Shown one piece after another: positions 28,069-38,217 of a DNA stretch of 64,000 nucleotides. The stretch covers positions 1-64,000 of the forward strand of contig JADCCX010000097.1 of assembly GCA_020252485.1 (NCBI GenBank). The letters run 5' to 3'. Position numbers and translations under genes: made by a program. The notes beneath the pieces were generated by a model. It was given only the letters and a program-made list of their open reading frames with translations, did not search any database and was not told where the DNA came from. Position 1 is the stretch's first letter. Every line of letters starts with the position of its first letter. Source of the DNA: Methylocystis sp. Its GTDB lineage: Bacteria; Pseudomonadota; Alphaproteobacteria; Rhizobiales; Beijerinckiaceae.

Positions 28069-28971
28069 TCAAATCACCTCGGGCCGCGCCGTACCCGCGA
28101 ATGGATAGCGGCGCCGGAAGTCGTCGGTAATCTCTTCGAAGGTCGCCCACTTCACGCCAGCGTGGCTGTTGATGTACTCGATCAGCCGCTCAAGCATAAG
28201 AAGCACTTGCGGCCGTCCGCTGACGTCGGGGTGGATGGTAAAGCAGAAGGCCGCGTAGTCCATCTCGCGATAGACCCAGTCGAACTGGTCACGCCACATT
28301 TGCTCGATGTCACGCGGGTTGACGAACCCGTGGCTGTTGGGTGCCTTCTTGATAAACATCATCGGTGGAAGGTCATCGACATACCAGTTCGCGGCGATGC
28401 TGACGAGGTCGATTTCGCGGCCATGCTCCATCGGGACCATCCATTCCCGAGCTTTCTTGGAGTAGTCGATCGTGGTCCATTTGTCGCCGACGCGAGCATA
28501 GAAGGGCTGGAAGTCCCGGTAGCCTTGCGAATGATCGTAGGAGAACCCGTACTTCTGCAGAAGGGCGGCCGTGTTGGCGGACATTTCCCACCAAGGTGCG
28601 ACGTAGCCTTTCGGCCGGCGACCCGCCATCTTCTCGATCAATTCGACAGACTTCGCCAGGACATCCTCCTCCTGCTGAAATGTCATGGCGACGGGGTTTT
28701 CGTGGGTGTAGCCGTGAGCCCCGACCTCGTGTCCAGCAGCCACGATCATCTCCATCTCCTTCGGAAACGTCTCGATGGAATGGCCGGGAATGAAGAAACT
28801 GGTCTTCAGGTCGTATTTCTTGAACAGCCGCAGCAACCTGGGCACGCCGACCTCGGTCGCGAAGACGCCGCGCTGGATGTCTGATGGGGAGTCGGCCCCG
28901 CCATAGGAGCCGATCCACCCCGCGACCGAGTCCACGTCGGTGCCGAATGCGCAGTAAATTTCTTTCGTCAT
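28069..28971 (-). CDS. PuuE-like polysaccharide-deacetylase-fold hydrolase (allantoinase or cyclic imide hydrolase type)
   Basis: 300-residue NodB-homology protein. It has [14 protein letters not shown] at the start, [30 protein letters not shown] (metal His pair region) and [21 protein letters not shown]. This layout is the PuuE branch of the fold, which includes metal-independent allantoinase and cyclic imide hydrolases, rather than true chitin or peptidoglycan deacetylases. No signal peptide is present, so it acts in the cytosol. It is in the same operon as the dihydropyrimidinase, so it probably opens a cyclic imide, ureide or hydantoin ring. Which ring cannot be decided from sequence. 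Confidence 0.85.
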   Translation of the reverse strand: MTKEIYCAFGTDVDSVAGWIGSYGGADSPSDIQRGVFATEVGVPRLLRLFKKYDLKTSFFIPGHSIETFPKEMEMIVAAGHEVGAHGYTHENPVAMTFQQEEDVLAKSVELIEKMAGRRPKGYVAPWWEMSANTAALLQKYGFSYDHSQGYRDFQPFYARVGDKWTTIDYSKKAREWMVPMEHGREIDLVSIAANWYVDDLPPMMFIKKAPNSHGFVNPRDIEQMWRDQFDWVYREMDYAAFCFTIHPDVSGRPQVLLMLERLIEYINSHAGVKWATFEEITDDFRRRYPFAGTARPEVI

Positions 28972-29038
28972 GTCTCACTCCTCCGCTTTTTGCGTTGAAT
29001 CTCTGGCTGAAGCTGCCGGATATCCTGGCACTGGGGCA

Positions 29039-30496
29039 TCAGACCCCAATCGGCATGTGTTTCGCTGATCGTTCGATCGCGCGCGGCGCGACGATTTCCT
29101 TCCATGTCGACAGGGCCTTGCTGACGGCGGGAAAGGCGGGGCGCGCGACGTTCCGGCCGCGGCCCGGCCGCGGTCCGTTCATTCCATCGGCGCTCCAGAC
29201 AACCTCGCCCCGCGAGAGCGTGAAGCGGGGCAGCCCTGCCACCTCGAAACCTTCGAATACGTTGTAGTCGATGATGGATTTCTGGTTGGATGCCGATATC
29301 GTCTTCGTGGCCTTTGGATCCCACACCACGATGTCTGCGTCGGCCCCCGGAAGGATGGCGCCCTTGCGCGGGTAGATGTTGAGGATCTGGGCGATGTTGG
29401 TCGACGTCACCGCGACGAACTCGTTAGGCGTGAGGCGGCCGGGCGTGACCCCATAGGTCCAAAGCAGCGACATGCGGTCCTCGAGGCCACCGGTGCCGTT
29501 GGGGATCTTCGTGAAGTCGTCCCGGCCGAACTGCTTCTGGCGTGTCGTGAAGGCGCAGTGATCCGTGGCCACCACATGCAACGAGCCTGCGGCAAGACCA
29601 GCCCAGAGGCTATCCTGATGATTCTTGTTTCGGAATGGCGGCGACATGACCCTCTGGGCCGCATGGTTCCAGTCGGGATGCGCGTAGACCGTGTCGTCGA
29701 GCAGCAGATGCTGGATCAGCGGCTCGCCATAGACCCGCATCCCCTTCTGGCGCGCGCGGCGGATCGCCTCATGGGCCTGTTCAGAGGAGGTATGAACGAT
29801 GTAGACCGGCACACCTGCCGCGTCCGCCACCATGATGGCCCGATTGGTGGCCTCGCCCTCGACTTCCGGTGGCCGGGAATAGGAATGCGCCTCTGGGCCG
29901 CGGACGCCTTTTTCAAGGAAATTCTGCTGGAGCGCGGCGATGATGTCGCCGTTCTCCGCATGGACCAGCGGCAAGGCGCCGAGGGCTGCGCAGCGCTGGA
30001 AAGACGCGAACATCTCATCGTCATTGACCATCAGGGCGCCCTTGTAGGCCATGAAATGCTTGAAGCTGTTGACGCCCCTGCCGACGACCTGCTCCATCTC
30101 TTCGAAGTGGCGCTTGGACCAGCCGGTGACGCACATATGGAAGGAATAGTCGCAGAGCGACTGACGGCTTGCACGAGCTTCCCATGCATCGAGCGCCTTG
30201 ATCATGCCGCCGGTGTCGGGGATGACGAAATCGACGATCAGGGTCGTGCCGCCGGAGATCGCGGCGTGGGTGCCGCTCTCCCAGGTTTCGGCCGTCGTGG
30301 TGCCCATGAAGGGCATCTCGAGATGGGTGTGCGGATCGATCCCGCCGGGCATCACATAAGCGTCCTGGGCATCGACAACCTTGTCCCCGGAGAGTTCAGG
30401 CCCGATTTGCGCGATGGTCTCACCAATGATGAGCACGTCCGCCTTGTAGGTGCGATCCGCGGCCACGATCGTTCCGCCCTTAATGACTGTCGACAT
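29039..30496 (-). CDS. Dihydropyrimidinase / hydantoinase
   Basis: 485-residue amidohydrolase of the cyclic amidase group. The di-metal site is recognisable: HTH in GGIDPHTHLEMPFMG, the carboxylated Lys in FKHFMAYKG, and the Asp of the ATDHCAFT motif. The family opens dihydrouracil and 5-substituted hydantoins to N-carbamoyl acids. The downstream M20 amidohydrolase would then remove the carbamoyl group. The usual partner preA/preT (dihydropyrimidine dehydrogenase) is absent, which points to hydantoin- or imide-type use rather than uracil breakdown. An AGGAG-type site precedes the ATG. The stretch 30497-30730 upstream has no gene I can support. Confidence 0.92.
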   Translation of the reverse strand: MSTVIKGGTIVAADRTYKADVLIIGETIAQIGPELSGDKVVDAQDAYVMPGGIDPHTHLEMPFMGTTTAETWESGTHAAISGGTTLIVDFVIPDTGGMIKALDAWEARASRQSLCDYSFHMCVTGWSKRHFEEMEQVVGRGVNSFKHFMAYKGALMVNDDEMFASFQRCAALGALPLVHAENGDIIAALQQNFLEKGVRGPEAHSYSRPPEVEGEATNRAIMVADAAGVPVYIVHTSSEQAHEAIRRARQKGMRVYGEPLIQHLLLDDTVYAHPDWNHAAQRVMSPPFRNKNHQDSLWAGLAAGSLHVVATDHCAFTTRQKQFGRDDFTKIPNGTGGLEDRMSLLWTYGVTPGRLTPNEFVAVTSTNIAQILNIYPRKGAILPGADADIVVWDPKATKTISASNQKSIIDYNVFEGFEVAGLPRFTLSRGEVVWSADGMNGPRPGRGRNVARPAFPAVSKALSTWKEIVAPRAIERSAKHMPIGV

Positions 30497-30730
30497 CTTG
30501 CTGAGGCTCCTTTGCTTGAAGGTCTTCTTTGCGGTCAGTCCGGAACGGCGCGCCGTTGCGCATTGCGATCGGACGGCAGGCGCCAGGCTCCCGATTCATG
30601 ACAAAACCGATGGTCGTGTTCCGTCACCGCTAGCCTTGCTCCGGCAGTTCAGTCCCATACTGGGGTCGCGCTTCGTGATTTTCCTCATTCCGAGGCGCCA
30701 CCGTTCGTCGGCATGTGTTCAACAGTACAA

Positions 30731-31747
30731 TCATCGGCGTCCCGATGCTGGCCCCGCGGGCGCAAACTCGCCGCTGATGTCGAGCAGCAGCTTGCCGCTG
30801 ATCGTGCGCGACGCCAGTGCGGCGAACATCGCATCCGCCTCGGCCATCGGAAAAATGCGCTCGATCGGGACTTGCAGCGACCCGTTGACGATGTCCGTCA
30901 CCACCGCATCGACGCAGGCCATCCACGCAGGCGAGCGATAATCGAGGTGGCCGAGATGCATTCGGCCGAAGGTTAGTGATTTCGCAACCAGGCGCTCCCA
31001 GAGGTTCGGCCAAGGCTTGCCTTCCGCTTCTCCGTAGCTCACGACGTGGCCCAGCCGACGGATCGTGTCGAAGCTGCGGTCGAGGGTCGAGGCGCCTACC
31101 GAGTCGATCACCTTGTCTACGCCTCGGCCCGCCGTGAAGCGCATCACCTCGGCGACGAAGTCGTGCTCCTCGCGGTTGATCACGAGATCTGCGCCATAGG
31201 CGAGCGCCCGAGACTCCTTCCCGCGTGTCCCGACGGTTCCAATGACCGTTGCTCCCGCCTTCTTGGCGAACTGGGTGAGGTAGAGCCCGACACCACCTCC
31301 GATGGCATGGATCAGGACGACGTCGCCCTTCTGAGTGTTCGTCATCGTATGCAGGAGGTTCCAGGCCGTCGTCGCCTGGATGTAGGCGGCGGCGCCCGTA
31401 TCGTAACCGATCGAGGCGGGTAGCCTGATCAGGCGCTCCTCCGGAACGGCGCAGTACTCCGCGAATGCTCCGGCATTTTCGGAGAAGGCCGCGACTCGGT
31501 CGCCAGGAGCAAAGGCCGTCACCCCTTGGCCGACTTGCACGATCTCGCCGGCCATCTCCAGGCCGGCCACGAGAGGATAGCCCTTTGGGTGCGGATAAGT
31601 GCCGCTGCGCATCATCATGTCAGCGAAGTTGAGCCCCGCGCAAGCAACGCGGACCAGAACCTCCCCGGTCTGCACGCTGGGCACGGCGATCTCGCGCAAC
31701 ATGTCGGGATCAAGCCGTCCGGGCTCCTGGAACACGATGGCTTTCAT
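30731..31747 (-). CDS. Quinone oxidoreductase-like zinc-less MDR dehydrogenase
   Basis: 338-residue medium-chain dehydrogenase/reductase of the NADPH:quinone oxidoreductase (QOR) group. The N-terminal GroES-like domain has GLNFADMMMRSGTYP and GLEMAGEIVQVG. The Rossmann motif is HAIGGGVGLYLTQFAKKAGATVIGTV. The structural and catalytic zinc residues of alcohol dehydrogenases are absent, as expected. It lies between the transporter and the dihydropyrimidinase on the same strand. A reduction of a conjugated double bond, for example an enoyl or maleimide-type substrate, would fit this context, but this is a guess. Confidence 0.87.
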   Translation of the reverse strand: MKAIVFQEPGRLDPDMLREIAVPSVQTGEVLVRVACAGLNFADMMMRSGTYPHPKGYPLVAGLEMAGEIVQVGQGVTAFAPGDRVAAFSENAGAFAEYCAVPEERLIRLPASIGYDTGAAAYIQATTAWNLLHTMTNTQKGDVVLIHAIGGGVGLYLTQFAKKAGATVIGTVGTRGKESRALAYGADLVINREEHDFVAEVMRFTAGRGVDKVIDSVGASTLDRSFDTIRRLGHVVSYGEAEGKPWPNLWERLVAKSLTFGRMHLGHLDYRSPAWMACVDAVVTDIVNGSLQVPIERIFPMAEADAMFAALASRTISGKLLLDISGEFAPAGPASGRR

Positions 31748-31792
31748 GGGGAAGCTCCCTGTTGCATGGTCTGCCGGCAGATGAGGGTTATC

Positions 31793-32530
31793 TCAGTCCG
31801 AGCGATGCCGGCCGAGATAGGCGTCAAGAACACGATCGTCGTGGGCAAGTTCGCGAGAAGGACCCGAGAACATCGTTCGCCCGTTCTCCATCACGTAGGT
31901 CCGGCTGGTGACCTGAAGCGCGTAGCTCGCCATCTGCTCGACGAGCAGGATCGACAGGCCGCGTGCATTGAGTCCCGCGAGGATGGGGAAGAGCATGTCG
32001 AGGATCTTCGGCGCGAGACCGAGCGAAAGCTCGTCCACGATGAGCAACCGCGGTTTTGACAGCAGCCCGCGCGCAATCGCCAGCATCTGCTGCTCTCCGC
32101 CGGAAAGCGAACCTCCGAGTTGACCGATCCGCTCCCTTAGCCGCGGGAACAGTTCAAGCACCTCATCCATGTCTTGGCCGACGCTCTGATCATTGCGCAT
32201 CACGCGGCTGTACGCCCCGAGCAGCAGGTTCTCCCGCACGGTCTGGTCGCCGAAGATCATGCGCCCCTCAGGCACCATGGCGACACCCAAATGTACCATC
32301 GCGTGGCCGCGCCTGCCGGTCACGTCCGCTCCGTCGAAACGCACCTTGCCGCCCGCCGGCCTCAGAACACCGGCGATTGCACGCATTGTCGAGCTTTTCC
32401 CGGCCCCATTCGACCCAATCACGCCCACAAACTCTCCGGGCATAACTGAAAGCGTGGCATCGGTCACGGCCTCGATGGCACCGTAGCGGACCTGGAGCCC
32501 CTCTATCGAAAGCAGCGGAGAAGTCGTCAC
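31793..32530 (-). CDS. Branched-chain/amide-type ABC transporter ATP-binding protein (LivF-like)
   Basis: 245-residue ATPase with Walker A GSNGAGKSS, signature LSGGEQQMLAIARGL, Walker B LLIVDELSLGL and the H-loop region replaced by the LivF-typical LLVEQMASYAL. It is the second nucleotide-binding subunit of a HAAT-family importer. Its start overlaps the stop of the fused LivM-LivG gene by four bases. Importers of this family with catabolic neighbours often carry urea, amides or aromatic acids rather than leucine. Confidence 0.92.
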   Translation of the reverse strand: MTTSPLLSIEGLQVRYGAIEAVTDATLSVMPGEFVGVIGSNGAGKSSTMRAIAGVLRPAGGKVRFDGADVTGRRGHAMVHLGVAMVPEGRMIFGDQTVRENLLLGAYSRVMRNDQSVGQDMDEVLELFPRLRERIGQLGGSLSGGEQQMLAIARGLLSKPRLLIVDELSLGLAPKILDMLFPILAGLNARGLSILLVEQMASYALQVTSRTYVMENGRTMFSGPSRELAHDDRVLDAYLGRHRSD

Positions 32531-34383
32531 TGCACGGTCTCCTGATGTGGCGTCGGCTTCGCTGCATGGCCGAAATAGGCCTCGATGACGCGGGGATTCT
32601 CCCGTATCTCGCCCGGACGGCCGGATGCGATGACCTGACCGTAATCCAGCACTGTGACATGGTCGGACACAGCCATGATCATGTCGACGTGATGCTCAAC
32701 GAGCAGGATGGTCAGATTCCGCTTGGCGAGGACCTGGATCAGACGCACCAGATCCTCGATCTCGCCATGCGTCAGTCCGGCGGCTGGCTCATCCAGGAGG
32801 AGCAGTCGCGGACGCAAGGCCAAGGCGCGGGCGATCTCAAGCCTGCGCTGATGCCCGAAGGGCAGCGAGGAGGCAGCGACATCGGCGAATTCTGTGAGGC
32901 CGACGAAATCAAGAAGCGCCTTCGCCTGCGCTCGTGCCTGCGCCTCCTGCCGCCGCGCCGCAGGCGTGCGAGCGGCCGCCGCGAGAATCCCGCAACTGAA
33001 GCTGCCATGGAACCCGACCATAACATTCTCGAGAGCGCTCATCGCCCCGAATAGCTCGGTGTTCTGGAATGTCCGCGCAACACCCGCCGCAGCCATGTCC
33101 GTGGACGCGACACCCGTAACGTCGTGGCCCGCGAGGCGGATCGTCCCGGCGCTGGGGCGATAAAAGCCCGAAATCATATTGATGACGCTCGATTTGCCGG
33201 CGCCGTTGGGGCCAATCAGGGCATGGACGCTTCCGGTCGTTGCAACGAGATCGACTGAATCGACGGCCACAAGCCCGCCGAAGCGCAGCGTCAACCCCTC
33301 GAGTCGCAACGTCTCTGTCTGGCCGGCAGCGGGTGGCCGCACCACTCCTTCGAGATCCGGCGTCCAATGGGGCCAGTCAGAACTCGCTGGCGTGCGCCCG
33401 CTGCTCTGGCGCTGGACAAGCCAGCCCTCGATCGAGCCGACGACGCCTTTGGGCATCGCGAACAGCACCACAAGCAGCATCAACCCGTAGAAAAAGGTCT
33501 GCCACTGCTCAAATGCCTGCAGCAGCACGGATGAATAGAACACCGTCACGGTTCCAACCAGAGGGCCAAGAAGCGTCCCCGCGCCACCAAGAATGGCCAT
33601 CAGCAGAAACTCGACCGACTGCGTGAAGCGGAAGCTCTCGTAATTCACGAACAGCGCGAGGTTGGTGAAGAGCGCGCCCGCGAGGCCTGCAAAACCTGCA
33701 GAAATCATGAACGCGATGGTCCTCGTGCGGATGATCGAGATTCCCAGCGCCCGCGCCGCGTTCTCGCTCATCGCGCTGGCTCGCATAGCCCTTCCGAGAT
33801 ACGAGCGCAGGATCGTGTACTGGAGCAGGAAGGATAGGACGAGACAGAACAGCACGACGTAGTACAAGGCGTACCATGCGTTCGGTCGAAGCGTGAGCGG
33901 AAGCCCAAGGAACTCGCCGCGGGGTATGCTCGACAGTCCCGATGCGCCCCCCGTCACCGGCACCCACTCCCGCAGCACGTTCACGAACACGAGCCCGAAA
34001 GCCACCGTGATCACGGCTAGAAACACGCCGCGAACGCGGACCGAAGGATAGGCAAGGACGGCTCCCATAGCGGCAGTGAGGGCCACCGACCCGATCACCC
34101 CGGGCACGAAGCCCACGCCCGCCCTCAGGGCAAGCAAAGCCGCCACATGCGCGCCGAAGCCGTAGAGCGCTGCATGCCCAAGGGAAACCAGGCCGGCGGC
34201 GCCGACCAGGATGTTCAGGCCGATAACCACAATCGCGAAGATCATGATGCGGGTGTAAATCCGCAGGTCGAAACTCGTCGGGAAACGGCTGTCGAAGATG
34301 GTGCCGTACCAGGGAAGGACGCACATTCCTGCCACGAGCAGGATCAGGATGCCGGCGACGGTTCTACGAAAAGTGTCGGTCAT
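32527..34383 (-). CDS. Fused LivM permease - LivG ATPase of the HAAT ABC importer
   Basis: 618 residues combining two normally separate subunits. Residues about 1-310 form the LivM permease with eight or more helices, including the conserved GAAGLVSLGHAALYGFGAH. Residues about 355-610 form the LivG ATPase with Walker A GPNGAGKSS, signature-region LPFGHQRRLEIARALA, Walker B LLLLDEPAAGL and H-loop VEHHVDMIM. A linker of about 40 residues joins them. Such fusions are known in Hyphomicrobiales. Four-base overlaps with livH and livF on either side show tight coupling. Confidence 0.92.
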   Translation of the reverse strand: MTDTFRRTVAGILILLVAGMCVLPWYGTIFDSRFPTSFDLRIYTRIMIFAIVVIGLNILVGAAGLVSLGHAALYGFGAHVAALLALRAGVGFVPGVIGSVALTAAMGAVLAYPSVRVRGVFLAVITVAFGLVFVNVLREWVPVTGGASGLSSIPRGEFLGLPLTLRPNAWYALYYVVLFCLVLSFLLQYTILRSYLGRAMRASAMSENAARALGISIIRTRTIAFMISAGFAGLAGALFTNLALFVNYESFRFTQSVEFLLMAILGGAGTLLGPLVGTVTVFYSSVLLQAFEQWQTFFYGLMLLVVLFAMPKGVVGSIEGWLVQRQSSGRTPASSDWPHWTPDLEGVVRPPAAGQTETLRLEGLTLRFGGLVAVDSVDLVATTGSVHALIGPNGAGKSSVINMISGFYRPSAGTIRLAGHDVTGVASTDMAAAGVARTFQNTELFGAMSALENVMVGFHGSFSCGILAAAARTPAARRQEAQARAQAKALLDFVGLTEFADVAASSLPFGHQRRLEIARALALRPRLLLLDEPAAGLTHGEIEDLVRLIQVLAKRNLTILLVEHHVDMIMAVSDHVTVLDYGQVIASGRPGEIRENPRVIEAYFGHAAKPTPHQETVQ

Positions 34384-35255
34384 ACCTTAGCCACTTCCTT
34401 ACGCGCGAATATCCCCTGCGGAAACGCCAGGAGGACAAGGATCATGATGCTGAATCCGACGGCGTCGCGGGCCGAAGTTGAAAAATATCCTTCGATGAAG
34501 CGCTCCACCACACCAAAGACCAGCGCAACGATCACGACGCCCGCAGGGTTTGTTATTCCAGCGATGATGGCGACCATGAAGGCCTTCAGGCCGAAGGCCA
34601 GGCCGATGGTCGTGGAGGCCTGGATGACCGGTGCCACAAGGAAGCCGGCGAGCGCACCAAGGCCGCCAGCGACCGCGAAGACGTAGAGGGTGACCCGATC
34701 CGCATCGATTCCCATCAATTCGGCTGCGGTACGGTTGGCTGCCACGGCGCGGATGGCCCGACCGAGATGGGTGCGGCTCTGGAACAGGTAAAGCGCCAGA
34801 GTGGTCAGCACAGCAACTGCCGGAAGAAGGAGTTCCTGCGGAAAGATTCCTGCACCGCCAATGCGAAGCGGTTCATCCATCAAGGGCGAAGGCAGGGGGC
34901 GGGCCGCTGAGCCGAGCAGTGCCGTTGAAGCGCCGACGATCATGACGCCGATCGCGACTGTGGTCAGCATCCAGCCCACGGAATTGGGCTCACGGTTAAA
35001 GGGCCGAATGAGGAAGCGCTCGATGAGAGCGCCGGCGATAGTCGCGATCAGGATGGCCAACACTGCGCTCACCCAGACCGGAAGCCCGAGGCCGAGGAAC
35101 ACCACCGTTCCCATGCCGCCGACCATGAAGATGTCACCGTGATTAAAGTTGGCGGCGCGCGCCACGCTCCACATCATGGAGAAACCGAGAGCCAGCAACG
35201 CATAGACGCCGCCGATTGACAGGCCGGACAAGAAATACTGGATGCTCGCGCCCAT
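34380..35255 (-). CDS. HAAT ABC importer permease (LivH-like)
   Basis: 291-residue inner-membrane permease with about eight helices. The N-terminal GLSIGGVYALLALGFSMMWS and NFNHGDIFMVGGM are typical LivH motifs, and the EAA-like loop RAVAANRTAAELMGID contacts the ATPases. The stop overlaps the start of the LivM-LivG fusion. It lies 104 bases after the binding-protein gene. The transporter set is complete: binding protein, two permease modules and two ATPase modules. Confidence 0.92.
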   Translation of the reverse strand: MGASIQYFLSGLSIGGVYALLALGFSMMWSVARAANFNHGDIFMVGGMGTVVFLGLGLPVWVSAVLAILIATIAGALIERFLIRPFNREPNSVGWMLTTVAIGVMIVGASTALLGSAARPLPSPLMDEPLRIGGAGIFPQELLLPAVAVLTTLALYLFQSRTHLGRAIRAVAANRTAAELMGIDADRVTLYVFAVAGGLGALAGFLVAPVIQASTTIGLAFGLKAFMVAIIAGITNPAGVVIVALVFGVVERFIEGYFSTSARDAVGFSIMILVLLAFPQGIFARKEVAKV

Positions 35256-35359
35256 GCGCCTATGCTCCTCCGGTTACGCGCCCCGGCATGGCCTCGGGCG
35301 TGATCGACATGTCCGTCTCCGGCCCGCGCGCAGTGAGCGCGCGGGCCGGAGACCGCGCT

Positions 35360-36571
35360 TCATTTCTTTGCGGCGTAGGGACTGTCCTCGACGGGGATCA
35401 CCATGCCGTCGTGGAAAACGAACATCCGGTACATCTCCGCGCGGAGAGCGTCGTGGTTCTGTGGCGAAAAGGCCGGATTGTAGTCGGTGATGAGGCCCCG
35501 GAATTGGACCTTGTAGAGTGCGTCCCGCAGCTTCGTACGATCAAACGAGCCCGCCAGAGTGATGGCTCGCGCGATGATGTTGGTCACATCGTAGGCAGAG
35601 GCGGTACCGGAATGAAGCAGCAGATCCTTCGGTCCCGTGACCTCCCTGTTGTTCGCCATAATGGTGTTCAGCACGCGTTGCGCATTCGGGTCCAACTTGC
35701 CCCAGAACGAGAAGGTGCCCATCACGCGCACCCCGTTGGCCAGCGGTCCAGCGGTCGAACTCAGCTGCGCGCCAATTCCGAGCGCCGAAACAATCGTCGG
35801 CCGGTAGTTCAGGCGCTCCATCGAGCGCAGAAGGGCGTCGGTCTCTGCATCGAGGCCATAATAAACGATCGACTCGGCGCCCGCCGTCCGCAGTCGGATC
35901 AGTTGGGCGGTCATGTCGGTGTCGCCGACGTTGAAAGTCTCCGTACCAACGAGGGTAAGGTTAGCATTCTTGGCCGCATTTTGCACGAAGGGCGCGGCGC
36001 CCTGGCCCCATGCGCTGGCCTCGTGCATGAAGGCGACCTTGCGAGCTGGGGAGAGTTTGAGGGCGTTGTCGATCAAGAACGGAGCGACGAGGCCGTCATT
36101 GAGCCCGACGCGGAACATCCACTTGTTTGCGCGGCCCTCGTGATCGAGAACACGGACGCCGGCCGAAACCACTCCGATCCACGGCAACCCCATGTCGTGC
36201 AGCGGCTGGCGCAGGGCGATCGCACTGGGCGTGCGAGCACCGCCGATCATGACGATGCAGTTGTCCTGCTCGCCGATGCGCATGGCATTGTCGACAGCCC
36301 GGGGCGGCTCACCCCCGTCGTCATAGACGCGGAGCCTCAGCTGCTGGCCGAGCACACCGCCGGCGCCGTTGATTTCAGCCAAGGCGGTCTCGACGCCGTA
36401 CCGGATTTGGCGTCCCAGATGGGCGAGAGCGCCCGTCAATTCCCATGAGGCGCCAATACACGGTTGGGCCTGTTGGGCAGCCGCAGGGATTGCGGTGACG
36501 CTGATTGCGGCCAGGACCGCCGAGGCCAAGCTTCCCCGAAGGGCAAGCTTGCGTAGGAAACCTGTTCTCAT
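35360..36571 (-). CDS. HAAT ABC importer substrate-binding protein (LivK-like)
   Basis: 403-residue periplasmic binding protein with signal peptide LRKLALRGSLASAVLAAISVTAIPAAAQQ (cleavage near residue 32), followed by CIGASWELTGALAHLGRQIR and EINGAGGVLGQQLRLRVYDD, the usual Peripla_BP_6 pattern. The ligand is not readable from sequence. It is the first transporter gene after the M20 amidohydrolase, with a 117-base gap (36572-36688) that may hold an internal promoter. The location suggests the imported ligand is the cyclic substrate or its N-carbamoyl product. Confidence 0.9.
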   Translation of the reverse strand: MRTGFLRKLALRGSLASAVLAAISVTAIPAAAQQAQPCIGASWELTGALAHLGRQIRYGVETALAEINGAGGVLGQQLRLRVYDDGGEPPRAVDNAMRIGEQDNCIVMIGGARTPSAIALRQPLHDMGLPWIGVVSAGVRVLDHEGRANKWMFRVGLNDGLVAPFLIDNALKLSPARKVAFMHEASAWGQGAAPFVQNAAKNANLTLVGTETFNVGDTDMTAQLIRLRTAGAESIVYYGLDAETDALLRSMERLNYRPTIVSALGIGAQLSSTAGPLANGVRVMGTFSFWGKLDPNAQRVLNTIMANNREVTGPKDLLLHSGTASAYDVTNIIARAITLAGSFDRTKLRDALYKVQFRGLITDYNPAFSPQNHDALRAEMYRMFVFHDGMVIPVEDSPYAAKK

Positions 36572-36688
36572 GACATCTTCTCCATTCAGGATGCGCGTTG
36601 CTTAATGTCCCGCGATAGTTCCCTGCGGGTAGGGTAACGGTCGAGCTGGACCGAAATCTTGTGCACGGGGAGAGGGCGCATCAGCATT

Positions 36689-37978
36689 TCACGCCTCTCC
36701 GTACGCGAGTTCGTAGAGCGTCCCGGCAAGAACCTGAATGCCGGCGACAATATCCTCTACGCTGGAGAATTCCTCCGGCGTGTGGCTGCGCCCATCGCGC
36801 GAACGGATGAACACCATTCCAACCGGGCAGAGGGCTGCGATCTGCTGCGAGTCATGACCAGCGCCACTGGCCAGGCTCATGACGGGAATATTTTCCCGGA
36901 CAGCCGCGCGAGCCATCGCTGCCGAAACGGCTGGCGCGCATGGCGTCGCCTTATGGTCGAGAAGAACGCGCGTCTCGGCCTGCAGCCCCCGCCTCGTGGC
37001 AACTTCGGCCACGATCTCTTGGTGGATCCGCTGCATCTGGTCAGCAATTGTCTGGTCGGGATGCCTCGAGTCGATGGTGAAGGTCACCTTGCCCGGCACC
37101 ACGGCAGGAAGATTTGGCACCGTCACGCAGCGCCCAACGGTCGTCACCGCAGGACGTCCCATGCGATGTGCGTGATCGACCACGCGCCCGGCGATCTCGG
37201 CGAACCCCTGCATCGGATCACGACGCAGATCCATCGGGAAGGCACCGGCGTGGTTCTGCTCGCCCGAAAGCGTCACCTCCGTATGGCGGATTCCAGTGAT
37301 CCCTGTGACGATGCCGACGGGCAGACCTGCATGCTCGAGGATCGGTCCCTGCTCAATGTGCAGTTCGACGAAGGCCGCAAGGTCATTGCGTCTCGCCGCA
37401 GGGGCGAGCGCAGGATCGAATCCAACCTCGCGCATGGCCTCGGCGATCGGGACGCCGTTCCGATCGACGACGCGGTCAACGTCACCCGAGGCGATGCGCC
37501 CGGTTACAGCGCGCGAGCCCCAGAATCCGGCGGTTGGAAAGCGGCTGCCTTCCTCTTCGCAGAGCGACACCACCTCGATCGGACGGAGCGGAGGCCCGAA
37601 GCGACGCAGCAACGCGCCGGTGGCGACAAGCGCGGCGATGATGCCAAGGGCGCCGTCATAACGGCCGCCCGGGCATTGGCTGTCTTGATGGGATCCGGAG
37701 GCGATCGCGCGCTGATCCGTGGCGCGTCCGTTCACTCGTCCCCAAAGATTGCCGACTGAATCCTCGCGGACGAGGAGGCCGGCATCCGCAAACCACGCCT
37801 TAAGGAGAGTATTCGCCTCGACCCACTCAGGCGAGTACGCCGTGCGCGAAACGCCGGTATCGCCGCTGCGCCCGATCATCCCCAGCCTGACGATCATGCG
37901 CTCAACGGCAGCCCCGTCGATGTTGAGGCCGAGCGAAGCGCGGTTATGACCGATCGCGGGGTCCTCTACAGCAGCCAC
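36689..37978 (-). CDS. M20-family Zn-dependent amidohydrolase (N-carbamoyl-L-amino acid hydrolase / allantoate amidohydrolase type)
   Basis: About 429 residues. Metal-binding segments of the HyuC/AllC/Uaase group are visible: ASGSHQDSQCPGGRYDGALG, LCEEEGSRFP, ELHIEQGPILE and the C-terminal SGAGHDSQQIA. The dimerisation insert with TLSGEQNHAGAFPMDLRRDP fits as well. The family removes carbamoyl groups from N-carbamoyl amino acids, beta-ureidopropionate or allantoate, so it should follow the hydantoinase. The frame is open up to 38071, but the GTG at 37978 is preferred as start: AGAGG lies 8 bases upstream and the family begins there. Divergent from hyuA. Confidence 0.9.
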   Translation of the reverse strand: MAAVEDPAIGHNRASLGLNIDGAAVERMIVRLGMIGRSGDTGVSRTAYSPEWVEANTLLKAWFADAGLLVREDSVGNLWGRVNGRATDQRAIASGSHQDSQCPGGRYDGALGIIAALVATGALLRRFGPPLRPIEVVSLCEEEGSRFPTAGFWGSRAVTGRIASGDVDRVVDRNGVPIAEAMREVGFDPALAPAARRNDLAAFVELHIEQGPILEHAGLPVGIVTGITGIRHTEVTLSGEQNHAGAFPMDLRRDPMQGFAEIAGRVVDHAHRMGRPAVTTVGRCVTVPNLPAVVPGKVTFTIDSRHPDQTIADQMQRIHQEIVAEVATRRGLQAETRVLLDHKATPCAPAVSAAMARAAVRENIPVMSLASGAGHDSQQIAALCPVGMVFIRSRDGRSHTPEEFSSVEDIVAGIQVLAGTLYELAYGEA

Positions 37979-38217
37979 GGCCCTCACCTCTGCCAGACCC
38001 GCGAGGAGCCATCTTCCTAGGGCAAGGTCGCGGGAAATTAATGATTGTGGACTCAGAATGCACCATATCAAGCGAAATACAAGGGCAAACTGGACACCCT
38101 AAATCTTTTGCCTAAAACTTGGACGCGCTGCCTTGCAATCCATCATTCATGGGGCGGGTTTGTGAATTCGTAAGGTCGATAGCAGATGGCGCGAAGGTGC
38201 TTTTCACGCCAGGGCTT

